A stretch of DNA of 64,000 nt from Macropodus opercularis (lineage: Eukaryota; Chordata; Actinopteri; Anabantiformes; Osphronemidae). The stretch covers positions 11,710,501 through 11,774,500 of the forward strand of contig CM061102.1 of the NCBI GenBank assembly GCA_030770545.1, given 5' to 3'. Below the pieces are notes generated by a model. The model saw only the letters and a program-made list of their open reading frames with translations. It was not told where the DNA came from and did not search any database. Shown in pieces: positions 38,316 to 52,438 of this stretch (the stretch's first letter is position 1; each line of letters starts with the position of its first letter). The position numbers and the translations under genes were made by a program.

Positions 38316-40077
38316 CACATTACACTCTGTGGAGTGTCTCACAACTGAACAAGGTGGAAAAAGGGACAAGGTCAACATGCCAGTGGAAAAAAAAACGTGT
38401 GAGACGAAGAGGAAATGAGGAAGGATAAGAATAGAGAGGGACAGAGGGCATGCAGAAAACAAATGGTTCTAACAGGTGACTCATGTCTAGATGGCCTGTT
38501 TAATGACAAAGCGACGGTATGATGGGAGCGAGCGACAGATCACCAGCCAAGCTGTGATTTCAAGCCTTTGTCCGCTGCAGTTCATTCATGTTTGTGGATG
38601 TCGGCGGCTCAGAGAAGGCGCAGGTTCAGCGAACGCCTTCACCTTCCAAAAATGTTTTCCTCTAAAAAGTCTTCTCCGTTTGCGTGACGGCTCGCCCTCG
38701 CTCGACCACTCAGCCGAGCAGACAGTGTTCCGGCCTCCCTCTCCTGCCTGCAGCGAGCTCGGACTGAAAAAAGACCGAAATAGCCCAAGCTGATCCGACT
38801 GACCACGTCAATCTGCCCGCGCTGCTGCACAGAGCTCCAGACTTTCCTCCATCTTCTTTGCCCATTGTTTATGCTGTATGCTACGTTTATTAAAAAGCGA
38901 ACATGCGCTTTGCTTGACTTTATCGACATGTGCATGTGAAAGCTGTGGCCAACTGTGTGTGCTACACGGTTCACGATCGACAAGGTCTAACAATTTAATA
39001 GGTTCGCATGTTGGGCTGCTCAAAATGATTCAACAGGACCTGACGAATGCGCGAGTGACAGAAACTAAGAACACAAGGACAGGAACGAAAGGCATCATTT
39101 CCTCCCGTCGCTTTCTCAAGGCTTTCTCTAGCTTGAATAGAAAAGGCCCCCAGCGTATCGTCACATGGCCTTGGGGACTCAGATCATCAAGAAACTCAGA
39201 AAATCCAGTTTTCTGTGCCAGCACAGGCAGAATGTAAAGTTGGATCAGGATAAATATGTCTAATATCTGACGTGACCCTGTGTTTCTCCAGAGGTTTGAT
39301 CACTATTGCCTCTCTGTAGCTTTTTAATGCGCAGGTCCAACAGTTACAGTGGAGGTGATGGAATCCTCACTAATCTATATCTTTCTCCCTGAGGTCTTGC
39401 AGCAGGTCAACCAGCTTGTTATCCCTGCCATTAAAACCTGCTGGTCTCCATACCCATCATTAGGCTTCTGGGGAAAAGCGCTCTCCCTCGTGACCTCTGC
39501 CATAGCTGCTGCTCGGCCGTGTTTTTAGGCCTCGATGACATTTGGTCTCCTGCTGAGGAAAATATAGCCGTGGTCTTTACAGATACATGTCCTTGACTCA
39601 AAACTCAAGCTTAACCTGTGCTCAAACGTCACACGGACAGAACTGTACTCAAATAAAGACATATTAGCTTCATACAGATACACACACTCAAGTTCAAAGT
39701 TAATTAAGGCAACGTTAGCCATAGCTAAATATAGTTAAATATGCTGTAACCATACACCTTTATCAATACTTCGACTGCGGTACTTATCCCTATAAGGCTA
39801 TTGGATGGATAATATATTTCACGATCAATACGCCTATGACTTGGACAACTTTCTACTGAATAACTGACTGGAGCTTACAGAAACACAGCTGTCATATCTG
39901 CAGCACCTTCTACGTCCTACGACTTTATTACTTCTATTCCACTGACTTCTCACCTTTCTCTCTCCCTCCTGTTGTTCGTGCTCGTTCTCCCTTGAAAGAC
40001 TTCTTGATGGCAGCATTATCGCCGCAACCTCCTGACAAACAAACCCCTACTCATACAGCAAAGCACACAAACACACG

Positions 40078-40094
40078 CACACACACACACACAC
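40078..40094. repeat. Short (CA)n microsatellite
   Basis: Eight CA dinucleotides, preceded by imperfect copies. Confidence 0.85.
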
Positions 40095-43000
40095 TGCGTA
40101 CGCTCTCTGCAGAGCCTCTACCTCATTGACCACAGTATAATACTTCATTAGCTATATAGCAGATTTTACTGTTCTAAGTGAGATTAACTTTCTTTGTCTC
40201 CTTCTTGCCTCTGAAACGCTGCCTGCCATAAACTTTCTGTCTAGTCACAAATCTAATAACCTCAATGTCAAGAGATTTTATGTTTTCCTGGCATTTTTGA
40301 TTCACAATCCATTCCTTTATTCTCAGAAAGCGCGTGGGTGTTGGATGTGATCCATGGCATATGAGTGTGTGACGTTGACAATGAAAACCGTGATGGTGTA
40401 AAAAAAAATCCAGCTGAAGGACAAACACGGGCAAAAGATCCAGTTTAGATCCATATTAGGTTTTCAAAAATAGAGATGCTTGTATAATAAAGTTACGACA
40501 CAATTTCCTAAAAAGCTCATAAATTCTAAGATGTACTTGAGTGTGTTTGCATATACAGCAACTGTGTCCTGTGATATTAAACACGCAGTATTAACACTGA
40601 AACTGCTTCAGGCTCTTCTACAAAGGGCAGTCATTTGTCTTTCTGCACACAGAAAAATTAAAAATTCAAAAGGCGGACCGGGGCCACGGAGCTCCGTTTT
40701 AAACCTTCGAAAGAAAATTTTTCAGCGCAATTGATCATCACCTTTGATTTCACATAGCACAAAGCCTGGAGCGTGGAAGGAAGCGCTGCTCGGGGGCAGG
40801 AGGAAGGAAAGGAAATCACGAGGAGTGAACCCGTCCATCTGGGCGCCGTCTGTGCGAGCCCGCGGTTACTGCAGGCTGACAGCGCTGTCCACACTGTGCG
40901 CGACTGATGTGTGACTGTAATGTGACCTAACGTGGGCGCTGCAGCAGGCTCTGATTGCTTTTATGTTGCAGTCTCCAGATGCAAAGTTCACAACAGGCCT
41001 GTTATTAATGTTTCGGCTGCTATGTCAAATAAATCGCCACAGCTGGCTGCGCACAAAGCACAAAAATAATAAGTGAGAAATGTAAAAGAAAATAGAAAAA
41101 GCTGTGATCAGAAAAAATACAACTAAGGAAATAAATGTACATGAAATTTACAGGAAAATCACTGTTGTACTGTATGTGTTTGGCCCATTTTAACCATTTA
41201 AAAGCAGTACTGCACTAGATGTTTACCTCCATATATTTGAATGCAAAGGAAACAGGTGAGCAAGGTTGATTCAGAGGCCTGTAGGTTCGGGGAGACTGTA
41301 CGCGTCACTACGCAGGATCTCACCCAGAGCTCTGCGCTGGTTTTAACCTTTTCAGCACAAATTGCACCGCGCGCTGTATAAACAGTGCAGGCTGAGCAAC
41401 CGATATCCTCACAGGCGTTAAGAGGTCAACTCCGGCTGCCAGAAAATCAAGTGCAAGCTGGTTGAGAACTGAAAAGTTCCACATCTGCTTTCGTAGTTTC
41501 CACTCCCCCAGACTGTGATTTTAACTTAAATCGCTGAATCTGAGCTTGCCTCCAACATATAACACATTCAATAGCTGTGTGGGTTTGTCCACCGCTGCTG
41601 GTCTGATTCGTGGGTGTCAGATTTAATTGACAAATAGCACATCAACATGTCATTCAGATTTTGTTAGATGCTGACTAACGTATGGAAGGACATCCTGCAA
41701 CAAAGACCAGCAACACAAACACCTAAATCATCACTATTTGATATGGTCCAGAAGCTTTTACCCCTGTTGAATTGGAAAACTAAGACTTGACTATAATCAC
41801 TATCGTTTTCTCCATTTTACACATGGTGACCATAGTTTAACATCTTAACAGCATAAATCTGTGTAGTTTAGTTTTTTGTTGCTCCATTGTTCAAATACAC
41901 AGACGTCTGTTAGTGACTCAGCAGGACTCTCTTATCTCTCACACATATTTTTTTCTGACCTGAGCTTTTATGGCACCTTTCACTGAGCTTTCTCTGATGG
42001 CCTGTGAATTATTCATGTAAACATGATTGATCAGGAGCATTGAGTTACGAGACTGATTGATCGGTGGGCTCGTAAGAAAGGAATCCCGATGACCACTGGA
42101 ACCTAAGCGTGACTTAAATGGCCAGAGGGTGGAGCAGCCTGAGCAGACGCCAGGGTTAAGAAGCATCACTCTGGTTTTTATTATCTCAGTATAACCACAC
42201 AGTCAGTACATTTGTGAAGCTGGTGAACAGGTGCTAACAGCAACAGCGACATTCCCAGTCAGGGAGAGAGTGACTCAGGTTTCCATGAGATTCTTTCTGC
42301 TGTTTGTGTCTCACAGTCTGATTTTCCTCCTCCATCAAAGCAAAACAACAAATCTCTATATCCCAGATTTTTCATTATAGCATGTCTTGCTTTATCCCTC
42401 AAGTCTGGTGTTGTGTTCTGTCTATTTCTTTTACCTACTGTATGTATTCATGAATTGCTGGACATGCCGCCCGTGTGCACCCGAATAATCCCAGATTACA
42501 CATCTACAGCCATTGTTTGTGTGTGTGTGTGAGTGTGCCTAGCTTTGCATGGCATGCATCTCGTTGCATTGTGTTGTCTATGTATTTTATATAATCTCAT
42601 GTCTTGTCATTTGTGACCTCTGCGCCCTCATAAACTGTTGTCAAATTCAAAGAAACACTAATCAGATATTGGATTTTCCGAGCTGTTGTTAGCCTACATT
42701 AACCAAAGAACCTGACCCAAATGTCTCTCGGTATTCAGGGTGAAGGGGAAGCTGTCTGTCGCTGGGGAAGTCGCAACAAAACAAAAAGGTATAATTATCA
42801 AAGAATAACGGTGCCTGACTGTCTCTGCTATTTTCAGCGCAGACTATCACATCTTCGAGACTCATAGTGCCAAACTAAACATTTATATATGTCACCGAGT
42901 GTTTTTGCTCACGGGAAGCAGGTGGCACATGCTGTTCAGGTAATAAAAGGAGCTGTTTGCATATTGCAGAGTCATTACAGGAGATGTCTTCCTTTCGCTG

Positions 43001-46000
43001 TGTTTTTATAAAGCTCCCGAATTTAAATGTAAAGCACCGATTGCTTTTTTTTTTCCTGAGGAAGAAAAACGGAGGGAAAAACGGCACATGAGCAACAAAG
43101 CAGACTTTAATTATTGCTCCAGCGGAAATAGAACAAACTAACCGAGGAGCCTCACAGAAGCAATAAAATTACCGTCTTCGTGAGAATGTGGTAGCACAAG
43201 GAATTATTTTAGGATATCGTCCACTGTAAATTCATAAAAGCTGAATCTCAAACTGAAAATCGAGCCACATCTTTCTAATCGGTTCCTCTCACACGTGCCG
43301 CTGCTTTCAGTGATTGATTTTACGGCAGCTGCCTGTGTGGCCTCTGCCTCGAGCCCGTCCCACTGGATTCATTTACAGGCCTCGAATGGACGTACTGTTG
43401 CCTGCTTTAATGACCGCGATGCTCCGCGGGCAGCGTACTGTGTGCTGCATGTGACGTGCGGCTACCGCGTGCATGCGCCAGTCACGGTCAAATGTGTATT
43501 TTCTCAAGTCACTTGGCTGCCCACTGTACCCTACTGGCTGCCAGCTGTCACTCAGGAAGACAGAAAGATGGAGGACGGAGGACGAGAGGGTGGGGTGAGC
43601 CACAGATAAAGGGAGTGGTGATGATGTGAGGACATGAGCCCCGAGGCGTTCTTCCTCTCTTGTTTCTCATTTGTCTCTGATGATAACGGAAAACATGGCA
43701 GCTTGAAAGAACAGAGGTCGATGTCAGAGGGGGAAAGAGGAGAAAACAATGCTGAAGGAGAGAAAGGGAGCATGATAACAAAAATAAAAATAGGAGTCAC
43801 CATTTTTCATAATAACTAAATATGCAGTCGATAACAGACTGTAGTAGAGTTTAAGGCACTGGTCTATTGGGCTTTTCCAGCGTGTTGGCATGTTATGCAT
43901 GCATTGACTTGTTGTTTGCAGCCTGTTGCAGTATTCATTACCATACTCCCCCGACTAATTAGGACAGACTGGGGGAAATGAAGCTCCTCTGTACAAAGGG
44001 AAGCTCCTCATAAAGGAACAAAGAAGACACATTTAACCTTAACCAAAAACAGACACATTCTTTTGGGTATGGATTCATTTTCCCTCTAATTAGACAGACG
44101 CGTCCAATTTATTCAACCAGTGGCTCCAAAATGTGATGAAAATACAAATTCAATAATATGAGAGGAAAATATGATGAGAAAGGAGTCTTCTTGGCGCAAC
44201 ACTTGGAAAAGCACTCCAAGTAAATGGAGTAATTCGGATTTTTAGAGGTTTACTGCATCCATTAGGATCAAACCAGCAAAGTACAGTAAGTCACAATTAT
44301 GAGAAAACAGGGGGAAAACGAACAGTCGGAGAAAAGCTCATTTTCTAATCTGCAGTGACAAATGAAGACGGGTGTGAAGCCCTAATGGAGCCCGCTGCAC
44401 TAACAACACACTGTAAAAAATCCAGTGTCATGACTCCTCTGTTCAGGTCCACTGATCAACATCCAGCTCACGGTGGTTACTCTGGAAGACGTGTGGGCAG
44501 CATGTGTGCAGAGGGTTGGACTGGAAGGACACCGTGCGCCGGATTCGACGCGCAGGACGTTTGATGTTCGTTGCTCTGTTGCAGCAGGTTTGCAGATGAA
44601 TACGTTTCTAGAAGCCTTTCACGGTGCGCGAGTGGCCGTGACACATGCAGATACAACTTGCTCATATTCCACCTCATGGGAAACATTAATATTTAATAAC
44701 CTTAGTCTATACAATAGTTCAGAGCTGAGCACTCTGCATTTGTGTTGATTTTCTAATTTGTGTGAAGATTTTGTCAAACATTGTCAAATACAGAGCGATC
44801 GCTGACAGAATTAATGAGAATTAATGAATACAAAAGATATGCAGATACAGCATATTGTTACAACACACACACTTTGACTTCAGCTGGATTTAAACGCTTC
44901 ACTGTCAACAAATGTCAGCCTATTGGGCCTCCGACAACCTGTTTCACGTCTAATTAGGGTAAACAACATTTAACTACAGGCTTTTGTTTAAGCGTTCTTA
45001 GATTTAGATGTTCTCTCTTGTTAAATCTCCTTGTTTTACACAGTCAACAGTGTGATATTCAAAATCATGCAAATGATAATTATGTGCAAGTCCAACCCTT
45101 TAACTTATGAACCTTAAATGTTGAAAAGATCTACAGTGTGAGGGACGAACGTAAACACCAGCCTGGCCAGCGTGTGAAAGGTGTTTTGGAGGCTTCGGAA
45201 GCTGCGAGCTCTTCTGTGCTGCAGTAAGTAGAGTAAGCTACTTGTTCTGCAGCTTCATTTGATCCAAATACTGTTTTTTAATCTGAAATGTAAAGAATAC
45301 AGCAAGACGAGAGCCTCTGTGAAACAGGATCTCAAAGGGAGGAGACAATAGGAGCGAGGTTAGATTTTTATTACCTTGTTCTTGTGCAGCCAGACACTGC
45401 TACCAAAATGAAGGACAAATGAAAATTGAGAGAGGATGCAGTTTGCTTTTTCAGCCATTGTGGCTGTGTAATGTATAAAAGAGGGCATAATATTGTCTGT
45501 GGCAGAGCAACACAGGCTCTTTTGAGACAGATAAATTGTGATTTTATTCCAGCTCAGTTCTCTCTCAAAAGAAGCTTCAAGCTATTGATGTCTGTTCCCA
45601 CAACTACTGTTATTCGACATTCAATTCAGGGACACTAGGATACCACTCTTAAAAGTAAAGCCAGATATTGGACATTGTCAACGCGGCGATGACCCCACAT
45701 CCTCGCAGAGCTTTTATCTGTGCAGAGCTTTCATCTCTGGATGAACTGGTCGTTCTGCATGCACAGTCCAAGTAAAGCAATTCAGTAGCTCACAGCATTT
45801 CTGTTTTGAAAAGACTGAGACATCAAGAGGTTTTATGACTGTCAAAATGGGAGATATTCAAAGTAGTGAAGAGACTAAATGAATGCAAAAAGTTGGGTTT
45901 CTTCAGCCTCCAACCATAGTAAATGGTTATATCATATCTGATGTAATCAGCGAAAGATATGCGGCGCACACCCAGCAGGACTGAAGCATAGCAGGGGGGA

Positions 46001-49000
46001 GAGAGCGCAGTTCCTGTCTGCTCTCTCTTCGCGATATCATGAAGTTGTCAATCTCTCGTCTCTGCACCTGCGCTGGCTTCGATTGCATTTCAGAATGTGA
46101 GCTTAAACCTCGCGTCTGCTCCTGCATATTTACAAAAGCCCCGAAAGGCCGCGTGTGTGAATGTCACTGCTGCGCCCGCTGAGCGACAGCAGGTAGAACA
46201 GCGTCGGTTAGTGATGTACAGCCGACCCACAGGCCTGTCACATGAGCTCCAGCTCCCCTTCGCCCCCCGTCATGGTACATGTGTTCTCTTGGATTGATTT
46301 GAAACCGTGTGTCATTTACAGCACAATACAATATTAAAATTTTCTATTTCTATAATGGACTCAAGGCACTGATGGCAATGTGGCCACACTTGGCTTCATG
46401 GGCCAAGTGTCATTGATTGGCCATGTTATTCGAAAGCTTCCCCTGTTTCTCTCAGTAGTTTTCCCTTTCTCTAAGCTGAGACATTTGAGTTGACATGGTC
46501 CACCCAAAGGAACCAGCATCATTCAGAAGCGTAAGACGCATAAAGAGCACAAGCGGTGCCACTGTCTGCGTGGTGTTGTCCCCTTTCAGATGTACGACAC
46601 AGAGAGCTCGCCTTCATTGTCTGGCGGGGTCGTGTTTATTCCTTTATACCGTGACGAGCTCCGAGCTCCCGCTGCTCACGCTGACAACTTAATGAACTGA
46701 TTTCCTGTTTATCAACATCCTTTGATCCAGTAACTGTGCTTTTCCCCCAGTATTGTGTGTGTGTATACATGTTTATGCAGCATCGTTTGAATTTAAAGAT
46801 GCAGATTTACCGTGCGAGCTCCAAACGGCCCGGTTCCGTGTCATAACAGGAAGGCTGTGGCTTTAATGAGCATCAGCGCTGATGAACACAATGCACTGAG
46901 CGAGGTGTAACGGTTTACGGCCATTACCATCTATTTTCATGCTCTGCTTGACATCATTATATTCTGAATCTTGGAAACGACATAAAATACCATGTTTGAA
47001 TGTCTATTTCATGCATAACAGCAGGGAGCTAACGTAAAAAGACTTTTCCTAGGTGCCTGTTAAATTATACACTAGGTTGCAGCAATGGAACCACGTAGGG
47101 TTGGCTGCTGTGCATGATCGTGTTTAGGTAGCTGTTGGAGTAAAGTCTCTGCTAATAATTAGATCTCACAAAACTACTGTAAGTGTGAATATTTCGCGCT
47201 AATGTGCAAATAATCAACAGCAATTAGGGAACAGTTTGAAATGTTTTTATGTCCGTTGGTATTTTATATGACTTGGAAGGATTTGGGTTTGAAGTGTATG
47301 TGCTGATATCGCCACGGCTGCTCTGCCAAATAAATAGCGCTCATAAAACTCAGGCGTCTGCTGCTCAGGATGACAGGAAGTTTACAATAAATGTCTGGAT
47401 AAATCCACAAAACACAGCGTTGCCAACTTTTTCGCCAATGAAATGCGCTAATGGCTGCTCAAAAACTCACAAAGGGGATGACGCGACGCCTTAATCTGCA
47501 TGCAAATCGAGCGAAAATGTACAAGGCAGAAGAAAAAAATGAAAAACACGAGGACGAGGAGAAATGTGTACGTTGCGAGCGCAGATCGAGCCAAGCCGGG
47601 GCTAATGCAGATGCAATTGCTCATTTAACTGGAGGTGGAGACGCATCCTGTCACAAGCTGCCCTTCTCTTGTCTCCCAGCCAGCTGACTAACACCGATCC
47701 AGCGAACCTCAGTTTTGTCAGCAATAGTTCAACGTGCTGTTTACCCTGCAAATGTACAACTAATTAATTTGTGGTCATGGCCAAAGATAGAGGCCGCCCA
47801 GCTCAGTGCAGGCCTGTGGCAAGGGTACAAACACTGAAGGCCACACTGGTTCCAGAAAGCCCTCCCTCTCCGTCCCTACCTCCGCTCTGACACTTCCACC
47901 AGAGAAGAGAGAGACTGTGTTTCTGTTCCAAAGTGGCTCGAGAACAGCTTTCATTTAAACAGCAGAAACAATGGCTGCAAAACGCGCTTTAGACGTTAGC
48001 GACGACTGCACAGCTCTGTTTCCCAGCAAACAGCACCTTCTAAACCTATGATCTGATTACGTGCTCATAAATGCTCCATTTTGTTACTGAGTAGCACTAA
48101 TTAGTCCTCCTCCATCTCTTCAGTCAGAATTGTTTCACCACCACTGCAGCGACTTGGAAGGACTTACCTTGCAATTAACAGCAAGTCAACAGTGACTGTA
48201 GGTGCGTTCTGTCAGCCCCAGCTTATTTTCATGAGCTGTTTAAATCCTGTCAGTCCACCTCCAGTCAGTTCTGACAGGTTTCCACCTACTGCCCAGAACA
48301 GACACTGCAAACCATCAATTTTTCATCAATTTTTTAGCTCCAACGGCAACAATGGGCAGCGGGAAGGCTGTCATTCCTATAATGACTGCACTGTCATGAA
48401 TATAATGGCTGTGTTGTTATGTTTTATAGACAGGAAGTTCACATATTCCCAGCGTGAGGGAGAAGAGCTACAGCTGAGGGCAGGAAGCTGGGATGGGCAT
48501 CGGTTCTATCTGGTTGGGAAAAGGTTGTTATGTGGCAGTGCTGAGCAGAAAACAAAACACCATGCGATCAGGTCTGAGGAAGAACAAAACATTTGACACT
48601 GCAGATACAATATTTAGCCATATTAATATGTAAAAGATCAGTCAGCAACATCAACAAGTCAGATGCCAGATGAACTAACGACTGACTGACTTCACTGGCA
48701 GCAACGAGCTGAGCCTCTGATCTGCTACAGGTGCCAAGCGAGACACACTTACACTGAGCTGGTCATTACTGAAAGTAAGCCCCGAGGCAAGATGTAGTAA
48801 TGAATGACTCCCTGTGCATTAGCCTGCCTATTACATACAGTAGCTGCTTATCACGGACGTAAATCATCTGACACGAAATACAGATTTTAAATGTTTTCTG
48901 TGACGCTATAAGTAATTAAAGCAGAATCTCAGCACGTGAGCCACAGAAACATTTGCAGCAGCAGCATTCAGGGCTGTGCAGGGGGGGGGAAAGCACAACG

Positions 49001-50421
49001 ATGGCAGCGTAGTCAAATCCATCAGTACTGTGCTCTCTGAATAAATCAGCAGCCCATTCCCCCACTTCTAATCAACAAACACCAAACACACCACACTGAG
49101 ACCCTTAAGGCACAAAGACCTTGGACTATAATCGGCCTCCTCTATCTACAAATGAATACATTAGAAAGCCACACTGTTCAAACCCTGGTAATGACCACGC
49201 ATCTATCAGCGCTGATAGGCTGCATCGTGCCTGAGCTGGTCCTCCAACTGCAAACCTCAATTGCTTGCATATCTATTGATGTATGATGAAGCCATGCAAA
49301 TCAATTCCATCAGCACTGTGCAGCCTCAGCATCGGCTGCAGCGCGACGCGGTGGATTTGCTTATTTATTTGCTTATTTATTTTTTGGAAGTTGTGGGTAA
49401 AGTCATAAGGCTGAGCGATGTAATCAGCGAGGCCATCCACCATGACTGCCATCATTACTGCCAGACTCCGGCATCGGTGCCAGAGAGTCAGAGGGTAGCC
49501 CATCCAAGAATATCTATTCCAACTTTCACAAGATGAATTCCTTCAGAGATGCCATCTGTTTGTCTATCGCCCATGAGCCACGGGCACAGGTTGGATCAAG
49601 TTAAATCTCAAGCCTCTGCAGTTCCTTATTAATTTGAGCTCTCATCCCCATTTTGTTTCACCTCTGCAAAGTGTCCCTCTGTGGACTTTTGCCAAAAAAA
49701 AAAAAGGTCACTTGCACCAAATCTGCATTCAGCGTGGAAATGCAGATGAAATGTGTCTGCGTGAGGTGATTTAGCGGCAGTAAACATTACGTCCTCTCGT
49801 GCTCAGACACTAAGGTTTGAAACGTCAGGGATAAGTATTTGAATACATCCTTTCTGTTTGCACTACACATCTTTATATATTTTTGAAATTTCCTTGCTCA
49901 GCTCAGTGATTACACATGAAGAAAGCCATGCGTGTGTGAGCAGCATCTCTGTGAATGTGACACTGGATCCCCTTGAGCACAGCAACGCTTTGTTACATGT
50001 TTGCTGTACAGTAGGTGAGTTTGACTGCTTTCATTTCATATTCATTCAGGGGGGGGGGTCTGTTGTGGGCAGGCCCTGCTGCAGGAGTAATGCATGCAGC
50101 TCTTCTGTCCCCGTGTCTTCGGTGGAAACCCAGCAGTGGGGGCGAGGTTGGAGCAGGTGCAGGTTATCAGGACTCACCTGATAAACTTTACAGCCATCAC
50201 TGGTTGGGCTTCTCTTAATCACCACGAACACTCACTCCATCAGAAGCAGATCACTAACGGTGATATTCAGGTTATATTTCAGTCACACATTTACATGGCG
50301 CTGCTTTTTTTCTTTTGTGTCCACCACCGCCTCGTCCTGTGGCTTTTTACGTGGTGTCCTCTGCTTTTGTTTGAATCTATACCCACGCTGGGCCTTCGAA
50401 CCGGAATCCACTGCTGAGCCT

Positions 50422-50439
50422 TGTGTGTGTGTGTGTGTG
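50422..50439. repeat. Short (TG)n microsatellite
   Basis: Nine TG dinucleotides. Confidence 0.9.
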
Positions 50440-50680
50440 ACCAGCCATTCACTGAAACCCGCATCCTCAATCAAGAGGCATTTGCAAAGACTCGGTCGCA
50501 TTGTCTCACGTTTATCCCCTTTCTTTAATATTAACCGTGCCGTAAACAGAGGACGCGCATCTAACGTGACAGAGAGTTGTCGGGCTTTAACGCGCAGTGA
50601 AACCCCGATAAGGTGGAATCTGTGCCACATCTGGTGATGGAAGGCATATTGGCAGTCCGCGCACATCAATCAAGGCTCAC

Positions 50681-50950
50681 CTACCGGATGGTGCTTCAGA
50701 TGCCTCTCTCCCTCTCTCCCTCCGCTCTCTTCGATGCAAAGTCCATTAGATCTGGCCGCCCTTTTCCCGCATGGGTCCTTCGATGTCCTCCACAACCAGG
50801 TGTGACCACAATCTCGCTTTGTTGTATTCCCATATGTTGTCGCCGGCGCAATTATGAATGCTCCAGTTGACCAGTGACTGGATAGCCTGTGCGATCATGT
50901 GCTGCCAGCTCCTCTCTCTCTCTCTCTCTGTCTCCTCTCTGTAACTGCTC
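50681..50950 (-). other. Candidate non-coding first exon of flrt1
   Basis: On the minus strand two overlapping strong donors (GTAGGTGAGC; the best site is GT at 50680-50679) end a stretch that begins in a CpG-dense patch. It has no long open frame, as expected for a 5' UTR exon, and could splice to the acceptor at 26087. The 5' edge is a guess. Confidence 0.25.
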
Positions 50951-50952
50951 CC

Positions 50953-51136
50953 TCCGCCCGATTATCTCCCCGCTGCGGCACTGGCTACACGGTAATACGG
51001 AGGAATAAAACGCGCCCGGCTCGCTGGCGAACTTGTGCGCCTTATTATGTTAATGAGCGTCCGGACCCGTCCCCGCTTGCTCGTCGTGCGCCTTTGCGAA
51101 ACGTGCTGGCTCTCGGCTATATGTGCTATTCGCGCT
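50953..51136. promoter_or_regulatory. CpG-dense patch, candidate promoter
   Basis: I counted 24 CpG dinucleotides in about 184 bases, far above the surrounding DNA, which is CpG-poor. Such islands usually mark promoters in vertebrates. It lies just upstream (minus-strand sense) of the candidate flrt1 5' exon. Direction of transcription is inferred. Confidence 0.35.
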
Positions 51137-51181
51137 GAATAAATTGCCCCTCAGACGCTGAAACGTGTTTTATTTTCTGAA

Positions 51182-51216
51182 AGAGAGAGAGAGAGAGAGA
51201 GAGAGACCCCCCCCCT
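51182..51216. repeat. (AG)n run followed by a ten-C run
   Basis: A purine dinucleotide run at 51182-51206 adjoins a C homopolymer at 51207-51216. This may form unusual DNA structure and is prone to sequencing error. Confidence 0.9.
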
Positions 51217-51380
51217 TCAGTCAACTGGCTGAGGCTGGAGAAGAGGAACAGAGGACAGAAAGACTGAGGCGTAAATGATGGGGAGGATTACAGGCGAAGG
51301 TGGAGCAGACTGGAACACATTTGTGAAAGACTTTTAATTTATATGTCCTTTGCATAACAGAAAGCTTTCTCGTAGCCTCT

Positions 51381-51585
<205 letters not shown>

Positions 51586-52400
51586 ATGTTTTCCTAATTA
51601 GTGCTCCTCTCGGCACCAACTCAACATGTTGGGCAGGTTGTGTTTCTGTCCAATCATGCCACCGTTAGTCCGAATCTTGACAGAGAGTGTTTTCAAAGCG
51701 CTTCTCAAATTGGTTGGACATCTGCTACAGTCCCCAGAGTGATGTGGTTCCACGGCTCGCTGTGGGAGGAACCGAGCCTTGTGGGGACTTAGTGTTGCAA
51801 ATCCCACCGGTGGGATCCACAACAGACCAGCTGCTTACATTTCAGCTGCGCATTAAAAACCAATACTTGTCAGCTTGCGAGCGTTCCGTGAATCAGCTGG
51901 TGCAGCAGAGATTCAGCCTCTCGTTCCGTCAGCAAAATGTGCCATTTTGACCGTTCCTATGCTTTTGTATGTCCCTCAAATAACACCAACAAAGCTAATA
52001 AGAAAAAACTGCAAGACTCAGTAATTCCCACCATCAAAATGCAGAGCGTCAGCCTATAACATTAAAGATTCAAAAGAACTTTGAAAATGGGTTTCAATGG
52101 TTTTGCTGCCTTCGCTCCTGTACTCGCAGCACTTTGAGTCTATGGCAGTGCAACAACATCTGAAGGTGTAACGATGGTAACCATAGCAGCCCGAGCACGG
52201 CGAGCGGAAGAGACCGGGGTCAGGGGCTTGTAACCAACAAGTGATGCTCTGCTCACCGAGGAACTAGCAAGAAGACCTGTAACCTAACCCGAACCGTTCA
52301 GACTCTGCCGTACAAACAACACCAATCAAACAACACCATCGGAGGAGTTAGTGTATCTGACGCTATGCGCCTGCGAGACGACAATAGGCCCTAATCACTG

Positions 52401-52438
52401 CAGGCAGGTCCAGACCCTGAGATGTCTGGACCTGCCTG
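52401..52438. repeat. Perfect inverted repeat, 15-bp GC-rich arms, 8-base loop
   Basis: The arms are caggcaggtccagac and gtctggacctgcctg, separated by cctgagat. The pairing does not extend beyond the arms, so the stem is too short for a typical microRNA precursor. Confidence 0.85.

Larger units (their letters stand above)
26087..50680. other. Long non-coding stretch, probably flrt1 5' intron
   Basis: About 24.6 kb with no supported coding exon on either strand. It holds microsatellites at 27157-27180, 35151-35175, 38280-38313 and 40078-40094 and several TAAT-rich stretches that resemble conserved non-coding elements. Assignment as a flrt1 intron depends on the candidate donor at 50681. It may equally be the intron of an opposite-strand host gene. 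Confidence 0.35.

Noticed and set aside
45670..45780. Plus-strand stretch reading IVNAAM, resembling the macro-domain VNAAN motif of MACROD1
   Set aside because: The residues after it do not continue with the glycine-rich macro-domain loop, the frame closes soon after, and no flanking splice sites fit. It is treated as a chance match.
48192..48596. 134-codon plus-strand open frame
   Set aside because: No recognisable domain, ordinary composition and no splice context. Frames of this length are expected by chance in a window of this size.
50260..50669. Opposing open frames of 125 and 128 codons
   Set aside because: They overlap on opposite strands, one includes a TG microsatellite, and neither shows a domain or a conserved-looking composition.
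52401..52438. MicroRNA precursor interpretation of the hairpin
   Set aside because: A 15-bp stem that does not extend into the flanks is shorter than typical precursors.
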